Notes under the pieces: generated by a model
What the model was told of the DNA's origin: nothing
Database searches by the model: none
The model's input: only the letters and a program-made list of their open reading frames with translations
Made by a program: the position numbers and the translations under genes
Origin: an uncultured Clostridia bacterium
GTDB lineage: Bacteria > Bacillota > Clostridia > Christensenellales > Aristaeellaceae
Direction: 5' to 3'
DNA: 64,000 nt
Assembly (NCBI GenBank): GCA_946411525.1
Contig: CAMKEI010000004.1
Coordinates: 1 to 64,000, forward strand
Shown: positions 32,448-41,773 of the stretch, in pieces
How the letters are laid out: each line of letters begins with the position of its first letter
How positions within the stretch are numbered: the stretch's first letter is position 1

Positions 32448-34637
32448 ATGGGTATTCGGATCGAGGAGCGAAAGGGACTGTTCTCCCTGGAGACAGCACA
32501 TACACTGTATCAGATGAAAGCAGACGAAACAGGCGTGCTGCAGCATATCTGGTATGGCCCGCGGACAGATACAGACATGAGTTACCGGATCCGTACTGTG
32601 AACCGGGGATTCTGCGGCAATCCCTACGAAATGCAGGACCGTCCGGATTATTCCCTCGACACGCTTCCTCAGGAATACTCCGGCAGCGGCGCTGGTGATT
32701 ATCGCTCATCCGCGCTGGAAGCAGAAAACCACGACGGCAGCATGAGCGTGGACTGGCGATATGCAGGGTATCGTCTGCTGAAAGGCAAGGTGAAACCGGA
32801 AAGACTGCCCGGCCTACGCGGAAACGAGGAGACGGACGGCCTGGAAATCACTCTGGAAGACAAGGCAAACGGACTGACCGTTTACCTGACATACTGGCTG
32901 TTTGACAGATACGATGTGATTGTCCGAAGCGCCCGGATTGAAAACCGGGGAAGTAAAGGAATCATCCTGAGGAAGGCGGCGACGCTATGCGTCGACTTTC
33001 CGTACGGACAGCAGGACGTTATCCACTTTCACGGCCGTCACGCCATGGAAAGAATTCCGGAGAGAACAGGAATCCCCACAGGCGGACGCCTGGCCTTCGA
33101 ATCATGCAGGGGGATGAGCAGCCACCAGAGCAACCCCTTTATCATCCTCTGCGATCCAAATACAACAGAACGCAGCGGCATGTGCTACGGTTTTATGCTG
33201 ATGTATTCCGGGAACCATCTGGAAGAGGTTAGCAGGGACCAGACCGGGAGCACCCGGGTGGTATGCGGGATTCATCCGGAAAAATTCAGCTGGAAGCTGG
33301 AACCGGGGGACAGCTTTCAGACGCCGGAAGCGATTCTGTCATGCAGCATGGAAGGACTGAACATACTGAGCCGGAACTATCACCGGGTAATCCGGGACGA
33401 GGTGATCTCGCCCAGATGGCGTAAAGCAAGGAAACCGGTCCTTGTGAACAGCTGGGAAGCCTGCTATTTTGATTTTAACGCAGACAAACTGCTGGAACTC
33501 GCGCGTTCCGCCGCAGATCTGGGGATGGAGATGCTGGTGCTGGACGACGGATGGTTCGGATGCCGGAATGACGACACAACCAGCCTCGGAGACTGGTTCT
33601 GCAATGAAGGGAAACTTGGCTGCAGTCTGAAGGAACTGGCGGAGCGAATCCATTCGCAGGGATTGAAATTCGGCCTGTGGCTTGAACCGGAAATGATCAG
33701 TCCGGACTCAGACCTGTACCGGGCGCATCCTGACTGGGCTTTGACAGATCCCGGGCGGAAACCAATGGTTTCCCGCCATCAGCTTGTGCTGGACATGGGC
33801 AGGCAGGAGGTCCGGGATTATCTTTACGACAACATATCCACCATCCTGAAAGAAGCACGTATTGAGTATATCAAGTGGGATTTCAACCGAAGCATGGCCA
33901 ATGTTTATTCACGCGCGCTTCCGGAGGATCGCCAGGGAGAAGCCGCGCACCGTTTCATGCTCGGGACATACAGCCTGCTGGAACGCCTGACGAACACGTT
34001 CCCGGACGTAATGATTGAAGGCTGTTCCGGCGGAGGCGGACGATTTGACGCAGGCATGCTGTATTACTGTCCGCAGATCTGGTGCTCGGACAATACGGAC
34101 GCCGTGGAACGCCTTGAGATCCAGAAAGGTACTTCCTACGGCTATCCGGCCTGTACGATGGGTTCACATGTATCAGCGTCTCCGAACCATCAGACGGGCA
34201 GGACCATTCCGCTTGAGACCCGCGGGATCGTCGCACAGGCAGGGACGTTCGGATATGAACTGGATCCGGCAAAGCTGACAGAAGCAGAAAGAAAAACGGT
34301 GAAGTCACAAATAGCAGACTTTCACCGTTATGAAGAGCTGATTGCCTGGGGAGACTATTACCGGCTGGATGAGTCGGAAAGCGACTTTACGTCCTGGATG
34401 TTCGTTTCACCGGACCGCAGCAAGGCGCTGCTCAGCATAGTGGCTACCCATGTGCGCGCGAACGGACCGTTCCCGTTTGTCCGGCTGCAGGGACTGGATC
34501 CGGAAAAAACCTATCGAAGGGAAGACACGGGGGAACATATGACAGGCGCCGCACTGATGCACGGCGGAATCAGTTTCCCGCAGTTTACAGGTGATTATCC
34601 TGCAATACAAGTCTGTTTTTCAGCAGCAGCAGACTGA
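32448..34637 (+). CDS. Alpha-galactosidase, glycoside hydrolase family 36
   Basis: A 729-residue cytosolic enzyme that releases galactose from raffinose-type oligosaccharides or galactomannan fragments. The start is placed at ATG 32448 after AGAGAGG; the frame is open upstream through the tRNA but those codons are not plausible coding sequence. An N-terminal beta-supersandwich domain (about 1-330) precedes the barrel (NSWEACYFDFN, LDDGWFG). The nucleophile is D478 in YIKWDFNRSM and the acid/base is D548 in WCSDNTDAVERL, numbering that matches the known family enzymes. CSGGGGRFD is also typical. It ends directly against the stop codon of the convergent MscS gene, with no hairpin between them. 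Released galactose could feed the mgl-like importer pathway. Confidence 0.95.
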   Translation: MGIRIEERKGLFSLETAHTLYQMKADETGVLQHIWYGPRTDTDMSYRIRTVNRGFCGNPYEMQDRPDYSLDTLPQEYSGSGAGDYRSSALEAENHDGSMSVDWRYAGYRLLKGKVKPERLPGLRGNEETDGLEITLEDKANGLTVYLTYWLFDRYDVIVRSARIENRGSKGIILRKAATLCVDFPYGQQDVIHFHGRHAMERIPERTGIPTGGRLAFESCRGMSSHQSNPFIILCDPNTTERSGMCYGFMLMYSGNHLEEVSRDQTGSTRVVCGIHPEKFSWKLEPGDSFQTPEAILSCSMEGLNILSRNYHRVIRDEVISPRWRKARKPVLVNSWEACYFDFNADKLLELARSAADLGMEMLVLDDGWFGCRNDDTTSLGDWFCNEGKLGCSLKELAERIHSQGLKFGLWLEPEMISPDSDLYRAHPDWALTDPGRKPMVSRHQLVLDMGRQEVRDYLYDNISTILKEARIEYIKWDFNRSMANVYSRALPEDRQGEAAHRFMLGTYSLLERLTNTFPDVMIEGCSGGGGRFDAGMLYYCPQIWCSDNTDAVERLEIQKGTSYGYPACTMGSHVSASPNHQTGRTIPLETRGIVAQAGTFGYELDPAKLTEAERKTVKSQIADFHRYEELIAWGDYYRLDESESDFTSWMFVSPDRSKALLSIVATHVRANGPFPFVRLQGLDPEKTYRREDTGEHMTGAALMHGGISFPQFTGDYPAIQVCFSAAAD

Positions 34638-35567
34638 TCAATCATCTGACTCCGGGACGGAGTAATGGGGCATTATGATGCCTTCCTGATCAAACCGGGC
34701 TTTAATCCGAGTGCGGATTTCCCGCTCAATCCGCCAATGCTCGCCAACTGGACAGACAACAGCGACCTGAAGCCTGACGGAGTTTTTATCAAAAGCAACG
34801 ATGCTCATTACATCCGGAACAGTATTGATGCCGTCCACTTCCCGGGCGGCTTTTTCCATTTCCTCCCGCACCATGGCGACCAGGTACTCCTGGTTCGCCT
34901 CATAGGGACAGGGAACGTTGACGATGGCCCGCTTGAAATTCCTGCTCATGTTTGAAATCGTGCGGATGTCGCCATTGGGAATGATACAGACATTACCGTT
35001 ATAATTCCGGATGGAGGTAGTACGAATCGTTATGGACTCCACTGTGCCGTCCACACCGTTGATACTGACCAGGTCGCCGACAGTCATGGAACGCTCGCTC
35101 CAGATAAAAAGACCGGACAGAATATCCTTGACCAGCGTCTGCGCACCGAAGGCGATTGCGATACCGACCACCCCGGCAGCCGCAAGCAGGGAGGTAACAT
35201 CCACACCGAAAAAGTGCAGGATCAGGGCTGCTATAATAAAGAACATGATATAGCTGAAGACGCTTGAGATGATGGACCGGAAGGTCTCGGAGCGCCTGGC
35301 AGCGACAGGGTTCTTTTTCCCATTGCGACGGGCAAACCCGGCGATGATCAGTTTTCCGATCTTCAGAACAATCAGGCCGACGATCAGAACGGCACCCGCA
35401 ATCAGGAGGCGGCTGATCACCTGCGGGAAACGGTCCAGCAGATTACCGGCGCTTTCGGCAGCAGAACTGACGGTATCCTTCAGATCGCTGGCAACCTGAG
35501 CACCCACCCCAGGTATGGGCGTAGGAGTAGCTTTCCTGGACGCGGTCAGTATAAATGTATCCAACAT
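34638..35567 (-). CDS. Small-conductance mechanosensitive channel (MscS family)
   Basis: A 309-residue membrane protein. The start is the ATG at 35567 preceded by GGAGG; the frame continues 40 codons upstream without a ribosome site. Three hydrophobic segments are visible: about residues 45-75 (VISRLLIAGAVLIVGLIVL), 95-120 (SIISSVFSYIMFFIIAALIL) and the pore helix with LAAAGVVGIAIAFGAQTLVKD. The cytoplasmic beta domain starts with VGDLVSINGVDGTVESI. It releases solutes upon osmotic downshock. Its stop codon abuts the stop of the convergent alpha-galactosidase gene. Confidence 0.92.
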   Translation of the reverse strand: MLDTFILTASRKATPTPIPGVGAQVASDLKDTVSSAAESAGNLLDRFPQVISRLLIAGAVLIVGLIVLKIGKLIIAGFARRNGKKNPVAARRSETFRSIISSVFSYIMFFIIAALILHFFGVDVTSLLAAAGVVGIAIAFGAQTLVKDILSGLFIWSERSMTVGDLVSINGVDGTVESITIRTTSIRNYNGNVCIIPNGDIRTISNMSRNFKRAIVNVPCPYEANQEYLVAMVREEMEKAAREVDGINTVPDVMSIVAFDKNSVRLQVAVVCPVGEHWRIEREIRTRIKARFDQEGIIMPHYSVPESDD

Positions 35568-35614
35568 AATAAACCTCCGCATGATCATCGCATCCAAGCC
35601 GGATGCGGAACCAT

Positions 35615-35643
35615 ATTTTATCCGGTTTTTTGCTGTTTGTCCA
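35615..35643 (-). promoter_or_regulatory. Promoter of the MscS gene
   Basis: On the minus strand, -35 TGGACA (35643-35638), a 17-nt spacer and -10 TAAAAT (35620-35615). A 7-bp hairpin (35589-35607) follows in the leader. Confidence 0.75.
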
Positions 35644-35666
35644 GTTTTCAGCGGAGCGACGGCGCT

Positions 35667-35695
35667 TTTCAAACAGGGGAGATGCATGATAGAAT
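35667..35695 (+). promoter_or_regulatory. Weak candidate promoter for the GT2 gene
   Basis: TTTCAA (35667-35672), a 17-nt spacer and TAGAAT (35690-35695); it lies back to back with the MscS promoter. Confidence 0.35.
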
Positions 35696-35734
35696 ACGAA
35701 AAGACCGGACGAACAGAAGACAGGAGGGCTGCCG

Positions 35735-36562
35735 ATGGACCCGGAACAGACGAAACCGACCGTCAGCGTGGTGATTCCCGCTTATAACGCTGAAGGAACG
35801 CTCCGACAGATGCTGGACAGCGTTTTCAATCAGACATGGCGGGAAATGCAGATCATCCTGGTCGATGACGGCAGCCGGGACAGAACGCTTGAGATTGCCC
35901 GCGAAGCTGCGGCGGACGATCCGCGGCTGACGGTGATCGCTCAGGAAAACCTGGGGGTTTCCGCAACCCGGAACGGCGGAATTGCCATATGCAAAGGGAA
36001 ATACGTTCGGTTTGTGGACGCAGACGACACTTTGCCGGCGGAATCAATGGAACGGATGGTGCGACGCGCCGAGCAGGACGGATCGGACCTTGTGATCGGC
36101 GGATATGATCAGTATTTCGGAGAAAAAAAGAGTTACCATAACCTGGCGGCACGAAATGATACTGTTTACTGCGACCGGATCATGGATCACCTGTGCGGGC
36201 ATGCGAATTCCTACTTCTACGGGGTCCTGTGGAACAAGCTGTTCCTGCGGGAAACGATGGAGCAGACAGCATGCCGTTTCCAGGAAAAACTGACCTGGGG
36301 AGAAGACTTCGCTTTTGTGATGGATTATCTCGCCGGAGTCAGACAGATTTCCTTCATGAACGAATCGCTGTATCATTACCGCCGGACAGCGGGAAGCACT
36401 TCCGTGCAGCAGGTCATAGACTGCGTTAAACATCCCATAAGGAATATACAGATCAAAAAAGAACTGTACAGTCATCTGAAGGGGATGTATCAAAAACGGG
36501 GAGAATATGAAAAATACCGGAAGAGACTGTGGATGTATCTCTTCCGGGTAGGACTGGGATAA
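35735..36562 (+). CDS. Glycosyltransferase family 2 protein
   Basis: A 275-residue GT-A-fold enzyme transferring a sugar from a nucleotide-sugar donor. The N-terminal nucleotide-binding strand is VSVVIPAYNAEGTLRQMLDS, followed by IILVDDGSRDRT, the acceptor-side AQENLGVSATRN and the metal-binding FVDADDTLPAES (DxD-like). A later W-G-E-D motif (KLTWGEDFAFVMDY) fits the usual catalytic-base region. No membrane segment is seen. It stands alone, so the glycan it builds is unknown. The ribosome site is GGAGGG. Confidence 0.88.
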   Translation: MDPEQTKPTVSVVIPAYNAEGTLRQMLDSVFNQTWREMQIILVDDGSRDRTLEIAREAAADDPRLTVIAQENLGVSATRNGGIAICKGKYVRFVDADDTLPAESMERMVRRAEQDGSDLVIGGYDQYFGEKKSYHNLAARNDTVYCDRIMDHLCGHANSYFYGVLWNKLFLRETMEQTACRFQEKLTWGEDFAFVMDYLAGVRQISFMNESLYHYRRTAGSTSVQQVIDCVKHPIRNIQIKKELYSHLKGMYQKRGEYEKYRKRLWMYLFRVGLG

Positions 36563-36566
36563 TGAC

Positions 36567-36597
36567 AAAAGCAGTTCACGGAGCGGACTGCTTTTTT
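36567..36597. terminator. Bidirectional terminator between GT2 and MFS genes
   Basis: AAAAGCAGT pairs with ACTGCTTTT, with two further inner pairs, followed by TTTTTT on the plus strand and by T residues on the minus strand. The minus-strand MFS gene stop codon (36576-36578) lies inside the stem-loop. Confidence 0.85.
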
Positions 36598-37778
36598 GCT
36601 GCAGTTCCCGCCAGGGCAATGGCGGCGCCAACAACAGCTATGGCCGCGGCGGTCAGCATGGTTGATTTCACACCGACGGTATCGAACATGCGTCCGCCGA
36701 TCAGACTGGCCAGCACAGAGCCGATGGTCGTCATACTGAAAGCAAGGCTCTGCGCTTTTGCCGAATCTTTCGCGGCAACCTGACGATCGGCATAACCGAC
36801 AATCAGCACTGTATAGAGAGCGTAACTCGGAGCCTGGAGAATCCGGGCGGCAAAAAACAGCGGGATGGTCGGCGCAAGCGCGTAGGCTAGAATCTTGATT
36901 ATAAAGAAAACAAAGGAGAGACGGATATACTGCACTGTGGACCAGCGCTTCGGAAGCCGGGACGCAAACATCATCACGGGCACTTCCGTGATGGCTGTGA
37001 AAGCGGCGATATAGCCCATAACCGCTGTGTTTCCGCCCAGTTCGACAACCTCGTTGATCAGGAAATTGCCGTCCATGTTATGCGCAATGAAGATGATAAT
37101 CGTACCGAAGAGCATGAGGCAGAACATTCTGTTTTCCCGGATAAAGACAGAAATGGAAGAGGATTTTTCAGATATGAGGATTTCCGCAGGCGGCATAACC
37201 GCTTCCGCGCCGCGGAGATCCCTGTCAACCAGCCGGTTGCCAAATAACTGCAGTAGAATAACTGCAAGACCTGCTACAGGCAGAGAGAGATGTCCCCACC
37301 TGGCGGTGATAATCCCAAGCAGAGTGCTCAGGATCACGAAGGAAAAACTGCCCATGGACCTGGCAAGACCGAAGTTCAGCGGCGCCTTCGCCCGTTCCAG
37401 CCGTACGCACAGATCCAGATTGACTGCATTGACCGGCATCATGGCAGCTATATAGAGCACATAACACGCTGCGGTCAGCATGTCATGACGGGGATGCACC
37501 CGCAGCAGAATGAGCAGCACAACCTGCACAGCCAGCAGCACATTGACTACCGCGGCATGACGAATGTTCCGGTTACGGTCGATCATAGCACCGAGTACCG
37601 GACTGAGCAGCGCACCGCCCACGTTTCCAAACGCAAGGATCAGCCCAAGCTCTGTGTTGGAGCAGCCGACTCCTTTCAGATAGACAGCGGCATAGGCAGT
37701 CACCACACAGAAGGCCATCCAGAAACCGCCGGTGATGATCATGTAATGGAACGTAACCGGAGAGATTTTCTGCTTCAT
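36576..37778 (-). CDS. Major facilitator superfamily transporter
   Basis: A 400-residue protein with about 12 transmembrane helices. The loop after helix 2 contains the degenerate MFS motif GAMIDRNRNIRHAAV. Its style (FWMAFCVVTAYAAVYLKGVG at the start) resembles the LacY/nucleoside-proton symporter-like branch MFS_1-like, rather than drug exporters. Substrate unknown. It starts 3 nt after the stop of the upstream peptidase gene with GGAG inside that gene's end, so the two are co-translated. An oligopeptide, amino acid or sugar substrate are all possible. Confidence 0.85.
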   Translation of the reverse strand: MKQKISPVTFHYMIITGGFWMAFCVVTAYAAVYLKGVGCSNTELGLILAFGNVGGALLSPVLGAMIDRNRNIRHAAVVNVLLAVQVVLLILLRVHPRHDMLTAACYVLYIAAMMPVNAVNLDLCVRLERAKAPLNFGLARSMGSFSFVILSTLLGIITARWGHLSLPVAGLAVILLQLFGNRLVDRDLRGAEAVMPPAEILISEKSSSISVFIRENRMFCLMLFGTIIIFIAHNMDGNFLINEVVELGGNTAVMGYIAAFTAITEVPVMMFASRLPKRWSTVQYIRLSFVFFIIKILAYALAPTIPLFFAARILQAPSYALYTVLIVGYADRQVAAKDSAKAQSLAFSMTTIGSVLASLIGGRMFDTVGVKSTMLTAAAIAVVGAAIALAGTAAKKQSAP

Positions 37779-37781
37779 TTA

Positions 37782-39551
37782 TTACTCCGTTTTTTCCGCC
37801 AGCAGGCAGAATTCGTCAATATCTTTTCTGATGACTTCCAGACTGGAGCGCCAGAAAGCAGAATCGCGCACGTCGATCCCCACACTCGCGGCAACCTCCG
37901 CAACCGGCGCGGATCCGCAGGACCGGAGCAGACGGCAGTAATCCTCCGCAAAAGCAGGACCTTTCTCCAGGTACCGGGCGAACACGCCTTTTCCGAAGAG
38001 AAGGCCGAAGGCATAGGGGAAATTGTAGAAGTTGTTTCCGGATGAATAGTAGTGGCTCTTGCAGGCCCACATATAGGGATGCCGGACTTCCGGATCAAGT
38101 CCGTCGCCGTAACTGGCTTCCTGAGCCCGGAGCATTGCTTTTTTCAGCTCGTCGACACTCATGGCATGGTCTTCCCTTGTTTCGATGACTTCCTGCTCGA
38201 ACAGGAAACGGCTGTAAATGTCAACCACAGTCTGGGTTGCTTCCATCAGACCGTTTTCCAGGAGATACAGCCGTTCTTCCGGACCGCAGCTCTTCAGCGA
38301 CTGCCAGCTGAGCATGGTCTCGTTGAAGATGCTGGCTGTTTCCGCCAGCGGCATCGGTTCGTCGGTCATCATATAGGGAAGCCCCGCCATACAGCGATTA
38401 TGCCAGCCATGGCCGAGTTCATGTGCCAGGGTGCTGACATCGGAGAAACTGCCCTGGAAGTTGGTCATGACCAAGCTGCGGTCCGCGAAATGCACACCGG
38501 AGCAGAAAGCGCCGCCGGTCTTGCCGTCCCGGGGATAGAAATCGATCCACCGCGCGTCGAAGGCGTTGCCGATGAAGGCGGCCATCTCCGGTGAGAATTT
38601 GCCCATCTCCCGGATCAGAATTTCCCTGGCTTCCTCCACGGTATATTTCCTTGTTGTTTTTCCGACAGGCGCAAACAGGTCATAGAAGGGGAGACCGTTT
38701 GTGTGGCCCAGCAGGCGGGCCTTGGTCTTCAGGTAGCGGCGGAAATGGGGCAGATATTCGCGGATGGCCGTCCACAGGGCATCCAGCGTCTGCCGGTCCA
38801 TCCGGCTGTCAGCAAGGGTCATGTCCAGTACAGAATCGAACTTCCTCGCCTTCGCGAGCGTACGGGCTTCCATCTTGATGCTGTTCAGGCAGTAGCTCAT
38901 GGGAAGCTCCATCTTCGCGTAGGAAGCGATTTCCGCTTCATAGGCGTCCTTCCGTACGGCGGGATCAGGATCATATGCTTTGCCGCGGACACCGGCCAGG
39001 GGAAGCTTCTCATCCCGATAATCGACAACCAACGTGGAATCCAGCTTGTCCCGCAGCTGGCTGAACGCTTCGCCGCCCGAAAGCTGCATCTGCAGGATCC
39101 AGGGTTCGATTTCCGGCGCAATCAGATGCATTGATTGCTCTTTCATTTCGCGCAGGGCGAAACCGACCGGACGAAGGATGTCGGAAGAGCTGATCAGCTG
39201 CCCGAGGTCTTCCGTTTCAGCAACGAAGCGGGCAAGCGCTGAAGAACTGAGCTCCAGCTCCGTGAAGGCGAGAGACAGCTGATCCATGGCGGCGTCTGCC
39301 TGTTCATTGGCAGCGTCCACGGCGCTTGTACAGTAGATGAAATTGGCCAGACGGTCCACTTTCGCGCTGACCTGTTCGGAATGCGCGACTGCCTGCTCGA
39401 GCCTGGCCAGCCTGGTCAGGGATTCATCCTGCAGCAGGGCGATTCCGGTCTGCGCGTCGTCCTTCAGGGAAGCCAGGTCAGCTTTGAACCGATCGTCATC
39501 AAAACCGGGGTATAGGCAGGAAAGATCCCATCGGTCATATTTCTGTTCCAT
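37782..39551 (-). CDS. M3-family oligoendopeptidase (PepF type)
   Basis: A 589-residue cytosolic zinc metallopeptidase that cleaves short peptides. The start is the ATG at 39551, eight nt after GGAGG; an in-frame TTG at 39557 is too close to it. The zinc motif HELGHGWH (HExxH) lies in STLAHELGHGWHNRCMAG, with the third ligand Glu expected in MPLAETASIFNETML. The N-terminal helical lid (about 1-190) and the length fit PepF/PepB enzymes. It follows the LUD-protein gene by 18 nt and precedes the MFS gene. Confidence 0.93.
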   Translation of the reverse strand: MEQKYDRWDLSCLYPGFDDDRFKADLASLKDDAQTGIALLQDESLTRLARLEQAVAHSEQVSAKVDRLANFIYCTSAVDAANEQADAAMDQLSLAFTELELSSSALARFVAETEDLGQLISSSDILRPVGFALREMKEQSMHLIAPEIEPWILQMQLSGGEAFSQLRDKLDSTLVVDYRDEKLPLAGVRGKAYDPDPAVRKDAYEAEIASYAKMELPMSYCLNSIKMEARTLAKARKFDSVLDMTLADSRMDRQTLDALWTAIREYLPHFRRYLKTKARLLGHTNGLPFYDLFAPVGKTTRKYTVEEAREILIREMGKFSPEMAAFIGNAFDARWIDFYPRDGKTGGAFCSGVHFADRSLVMTNFQGSFSDVSTLAHELGHGWHNRCMAGLPYMMTDEPMPLAETASIFNETMLSWQSLKSCGPEERLYLLENGLMEATQTVVDIYSRFLFEQEVIETREDHAMSVDELKKAMLRAQEASYGDGLDPEVRHPYMWACKSHYYSSGNNFYNFPYAFGLLFGKGVFARYLEKGPAFAEDYCRLLRSCGSAPVAEVAASVGIDVRDSAFWRSSLEVIRKDIDEFCLLAEKTE

Positions 39552-39569
39552 ATTCAATTCCTCCGTTTA

Positions 39570-40199
39570 TCAGAATCCGAGATTATCATTGACGAGGATT
39601 ACATGGATGCGGCCGGCGTGCCGGCTGAACCGGGTAATCAGGAACTGGCAGCAGATGGTATCCGGGCTTTTACAATCCATACACTTGCCGGTTTTGGCAC
39701 ATGGTGTGGAAAGGCCGAACCGCTGAACGTTTACAGGTGCGGCGACATTGCGGGCGCGCTTCATGGCACTGTCCAGGTCACTGCAGACTTTGTTCATTCC
39801 CGCGATGAACAGCACCTGTTTCGGTCCCTGGCAGATGGCGGAGACACGGTTCGCGTTCCCGTCGATGTTGATGAGAATTCCGTCGTCTGTCATTGCGTTC
39901 ACGCCGGACAGGAAATAATCCGCGTCATAGGCGGCGAGCATGGCTGCCCGTTTGTCAGACGTGGCGTCCCGGTCAATAAAATGATAGTTGCCCTCCTTTA
40001 CGGCAGAGACGAGCCCGATTTCGTGCGCGCTCATGGCGCCGCCCATTGTGACGGTACTGCCTTCAGGTATCAGACTGAGCGCGGCCTTCAGCGCCTCTTC
40101 CTTTGTGGCCGCATAATATCCTTTCATGTTACGGGATTCCAGACCTTTGATAACCTTCTGCGCAAGCAGTTCGTTGCGCATGGATATGATTTTGTCCAT
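39570..40199 (-). CDS. LUD-domain (lactate utilisation-like) protein
   Basis: A 209-residue protein of the LutC/YkgG-like LUD superfamily. Seen are KEEALKAALSLIPEGSTVTMGGAMS-type features (SLIPEGSTVTMGGAMSAHE), ADYFLSGVNAMTDDG, INIDGNANRVSA and a Cys cluster near the C-terminus (CAKTGKCMDCKSPDTICC). The Cys-rich tail may bind metal and is absent from many short LUD proteins. Stand-alone clostridial members have no settled function. The ribosome site is GGAGGGA. First gene of a minus-strand set with the peptidase and MFS genes. Confidence 0.82.
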   Translation of the reverse strand: MDKIISMRNELLAQKVIKGLESRNMKGYYAATKEEALKAALSLIPEGSTVTMGGAMSAHEIGLVSAVKEGNYHFIDRDATSDKRAAMLAAYDADYFLSGVNAMTDDGILINIDGNANRVSAICQGPKQVLFIAGMNKVCSDLDSAMKRARNVAAPVNVQRFGLSTPCAKTGKCMDCKSPDTICCQFLITRFSRHAGRIHVILVNDNLGF

Positions 40200-40243
40200 T
40201 CTGATACGTCCCTCCGTGTTTTACTCTTTACAGCGATGATAAC

Positions 40244-40284
40244 AAAAAAGAACCTGACCTTCAAGCATGAAATGAAGATCAGGT
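40244..40284 (-). terminator. Terminator of the cation/proton antiporter gene
   Basis: On the minus strand an 11-bp stem (ACCTGATCTTC with GAAGGTCAGGT, one G-U) and an 11-nt loop are followed by TTCTTTTTTG. It lies between the antiporter stop and the LUD gene start. Confidence 0.85.
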
Positions 40285-40306
40285 ATTTATGAGTCGGGAT
40301 AACTGA

Positions 40307-41623
40307 TTATTTATCGAAAGCAGGGGGTACCGGTTTGGTGATTTCCTGCAGCCGTCTCTGGCGGCGGGAGAGCATTTCAGCCGATTTGGCCTGAATGTCG
40401 CCAGCCCTGGTCAGCGCCATCTTGGTCAGGCTTGGGCCGATCAACTCATATATCAATACAGAGAAAAGCACGATGTTACGGATCAGCGTGCCTTCCGACC
40501 CGCCGAGCACCCTGTAGGCTGTTGCGCACATGCCCAGCGCGACGCCTGCCTGGGGAAACAGGGTGATGCCCAGGTATTTCCGGACCGGGCCGGGACTCCC
40601 CGCCAGGGCGGATGACCAACCGGCACCGAAGTATTTGCCCAGGGAACGGGTGAGGATATAGACCAGACCGATCAGAACGACAGAGATATCCGCGAAGACG
40701 CTGAAATCAAGCGCCGCACCACTGAGCACGAAGAACAGGGTGATGGCCGGTCCGGACCAGCGGTCCGCCTGCAGCATCAGGTCCTCGCTGAGAGGACAGA
40801 AGTTGCAGAAGACGGTACCCAGCATCATGCAGACAAGCAGGGAAGAGAAACCGAAGGTGAACGCACCGACAGAGATGATATACTGGCTGACCGCCACGGT
40901 CAGCACTACACTGCCGACGATCAGGGCATTCCGGTTGCGGTGGGAATGGAAGAAGCGTTCCAGCCAGGTCAGGATCATGCCGACCAGGCCGCCAAAGGCC
41001 AGCGAAAGTACGACTTCTCCCAGCGGCTCCAGGATCAGCGCGGCCATATGGGTCGAACCGCTCTTCATGGATTGCGCGATTCCAAATGAAACCGCGAAGA
41101 TAACCAGGCCGACCGCGTCGTCCAGCGCGACGACCGGCAGAAGTACGTCAGTGACCGGACCTTTGGCTTTGTACTGACGGACGACCATCAACGTGGCTGC
41201 AGGCGCGGTGGCTGCTGCGATCGCACCCAGTGTGATTGCGACCGGCATGGAAAGCAGATCAGGCATGATAAAATGCAGTGAAACCAGGGCGATATCCACG
41301 AAAACAGTCGCGGTTACGGCCTGCAGGATACCGATGATGACGGCCTGCCTGCCGGTCTGTTTCAGCGCGGAGAGACGGAATTCATGACCGATGGCAAAGG
41401 CGATAAACCCCAGCGCCACATCGGAAATCATGGACAGGGAGTCCACCTGTTCAGCAGAGTTGAAACCAAGCCCGGGAAGCCCGAGACGTCCCAGGACGCA
41501 GGGACCGATAAGTATGCCGGCGACCAGGTAGGCGGTCACGTCAGGAAGGTGGAGTTTGACAAAAAGCCGTGTCATCAGCAGACCGGCGAAAAGCGCGACA
41601 GCAATCAGCAGCAGGGTTTGCAT
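40307..41623 (-). CDS. Cation:proton antiporter (CPA2/Na+/H+ exchanger family)
   Basis: A 438-residue protein with about 12-13 helices. It starts MQTLLLIAVALFAGLLM; the frame extends over 1 kb further upstream but that part is the antisense of the fprA gene. HLPDVTAYLVAGILIGP is the family's conserved first inverted-repeat motif, LGFIAFAIGHEFRL the second, and VLLPVVALDDAVGLVIF holds the Asp pair region of the ion site. There is no TrkA-N domain. It exchanges Na+ or K+ for protons. It has its own promoter and terminator. Confidence 0.88.
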   Translation of the reverse strand: MQTLLLIAVALFAGLLMTRLFVKLHLPDVTAYLVAGILIGPCVLGRLGLPGLGFNSAEQVDSLSMISDVALGFIAFAIGHEFRLSALKQTGRQAVIIGILQAVTATVFVDIALVSLHFIMPDLLSMPVAITLGAIAAATAPAATLMVVRQYKAKGPVTDVLLPVVALDDAVGLVIFAVSFGIAQSMKSGSTHMAALILEPLGEVVLSLAFGGLVGMILTWLERFFHSHRNRNALIVGSVVLTVAVSQYIISVGAFTFGFSSLLVCMMLGTVFCNFCPLSEDLMLQADRWSGPAITLFFVLSGAALDFSVFADISVVLIGLVYILTRSLGKYFGAGWSSALAGSPGPVRKYLGITLFPQAGVALGMCATAYRVLGGSEGTLIRNIVLFSVLIYELIGPSLTKMALTRAGDIQAKSAEMLSRRQRRLQEITKPVPPAFDK

Positions 41624-41668
41624 AAAGGGTTTCCGCTTCCTTTCAGGTGGTTTTTTCGCACGGGGGAG

Positions 41669-41697
41669 ATTGTAGCACTGTTTCCGTGAAACTACAA
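41669..41697 (-). promoter_or_regulatory. Promoter of the antiporter gene
   Basis: On the minus strand, TTGTAG (41697-41692), a 17-nt spacer and -10 TACAAT (41674-41669). Confidence 0.65.
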
Positions 41698-41706
41698 GGG
41701 AAATCC

Positions 41707-41736
41707 TTGCTACAGGATTGCAGAATATGGTAAAAT
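41707..41736 (+). promoter_or_regulatory. Candidate promoter of fprA
   Basis: TTGCTA (41707-41712), an 18-nt spacer and -10 TAAAAT (41731-41736). Confidence 0.55.
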
Positions 41737-41773
41737 ATCCTGGATAAGAGCAATCCGGAAGGGGAACTGAACA

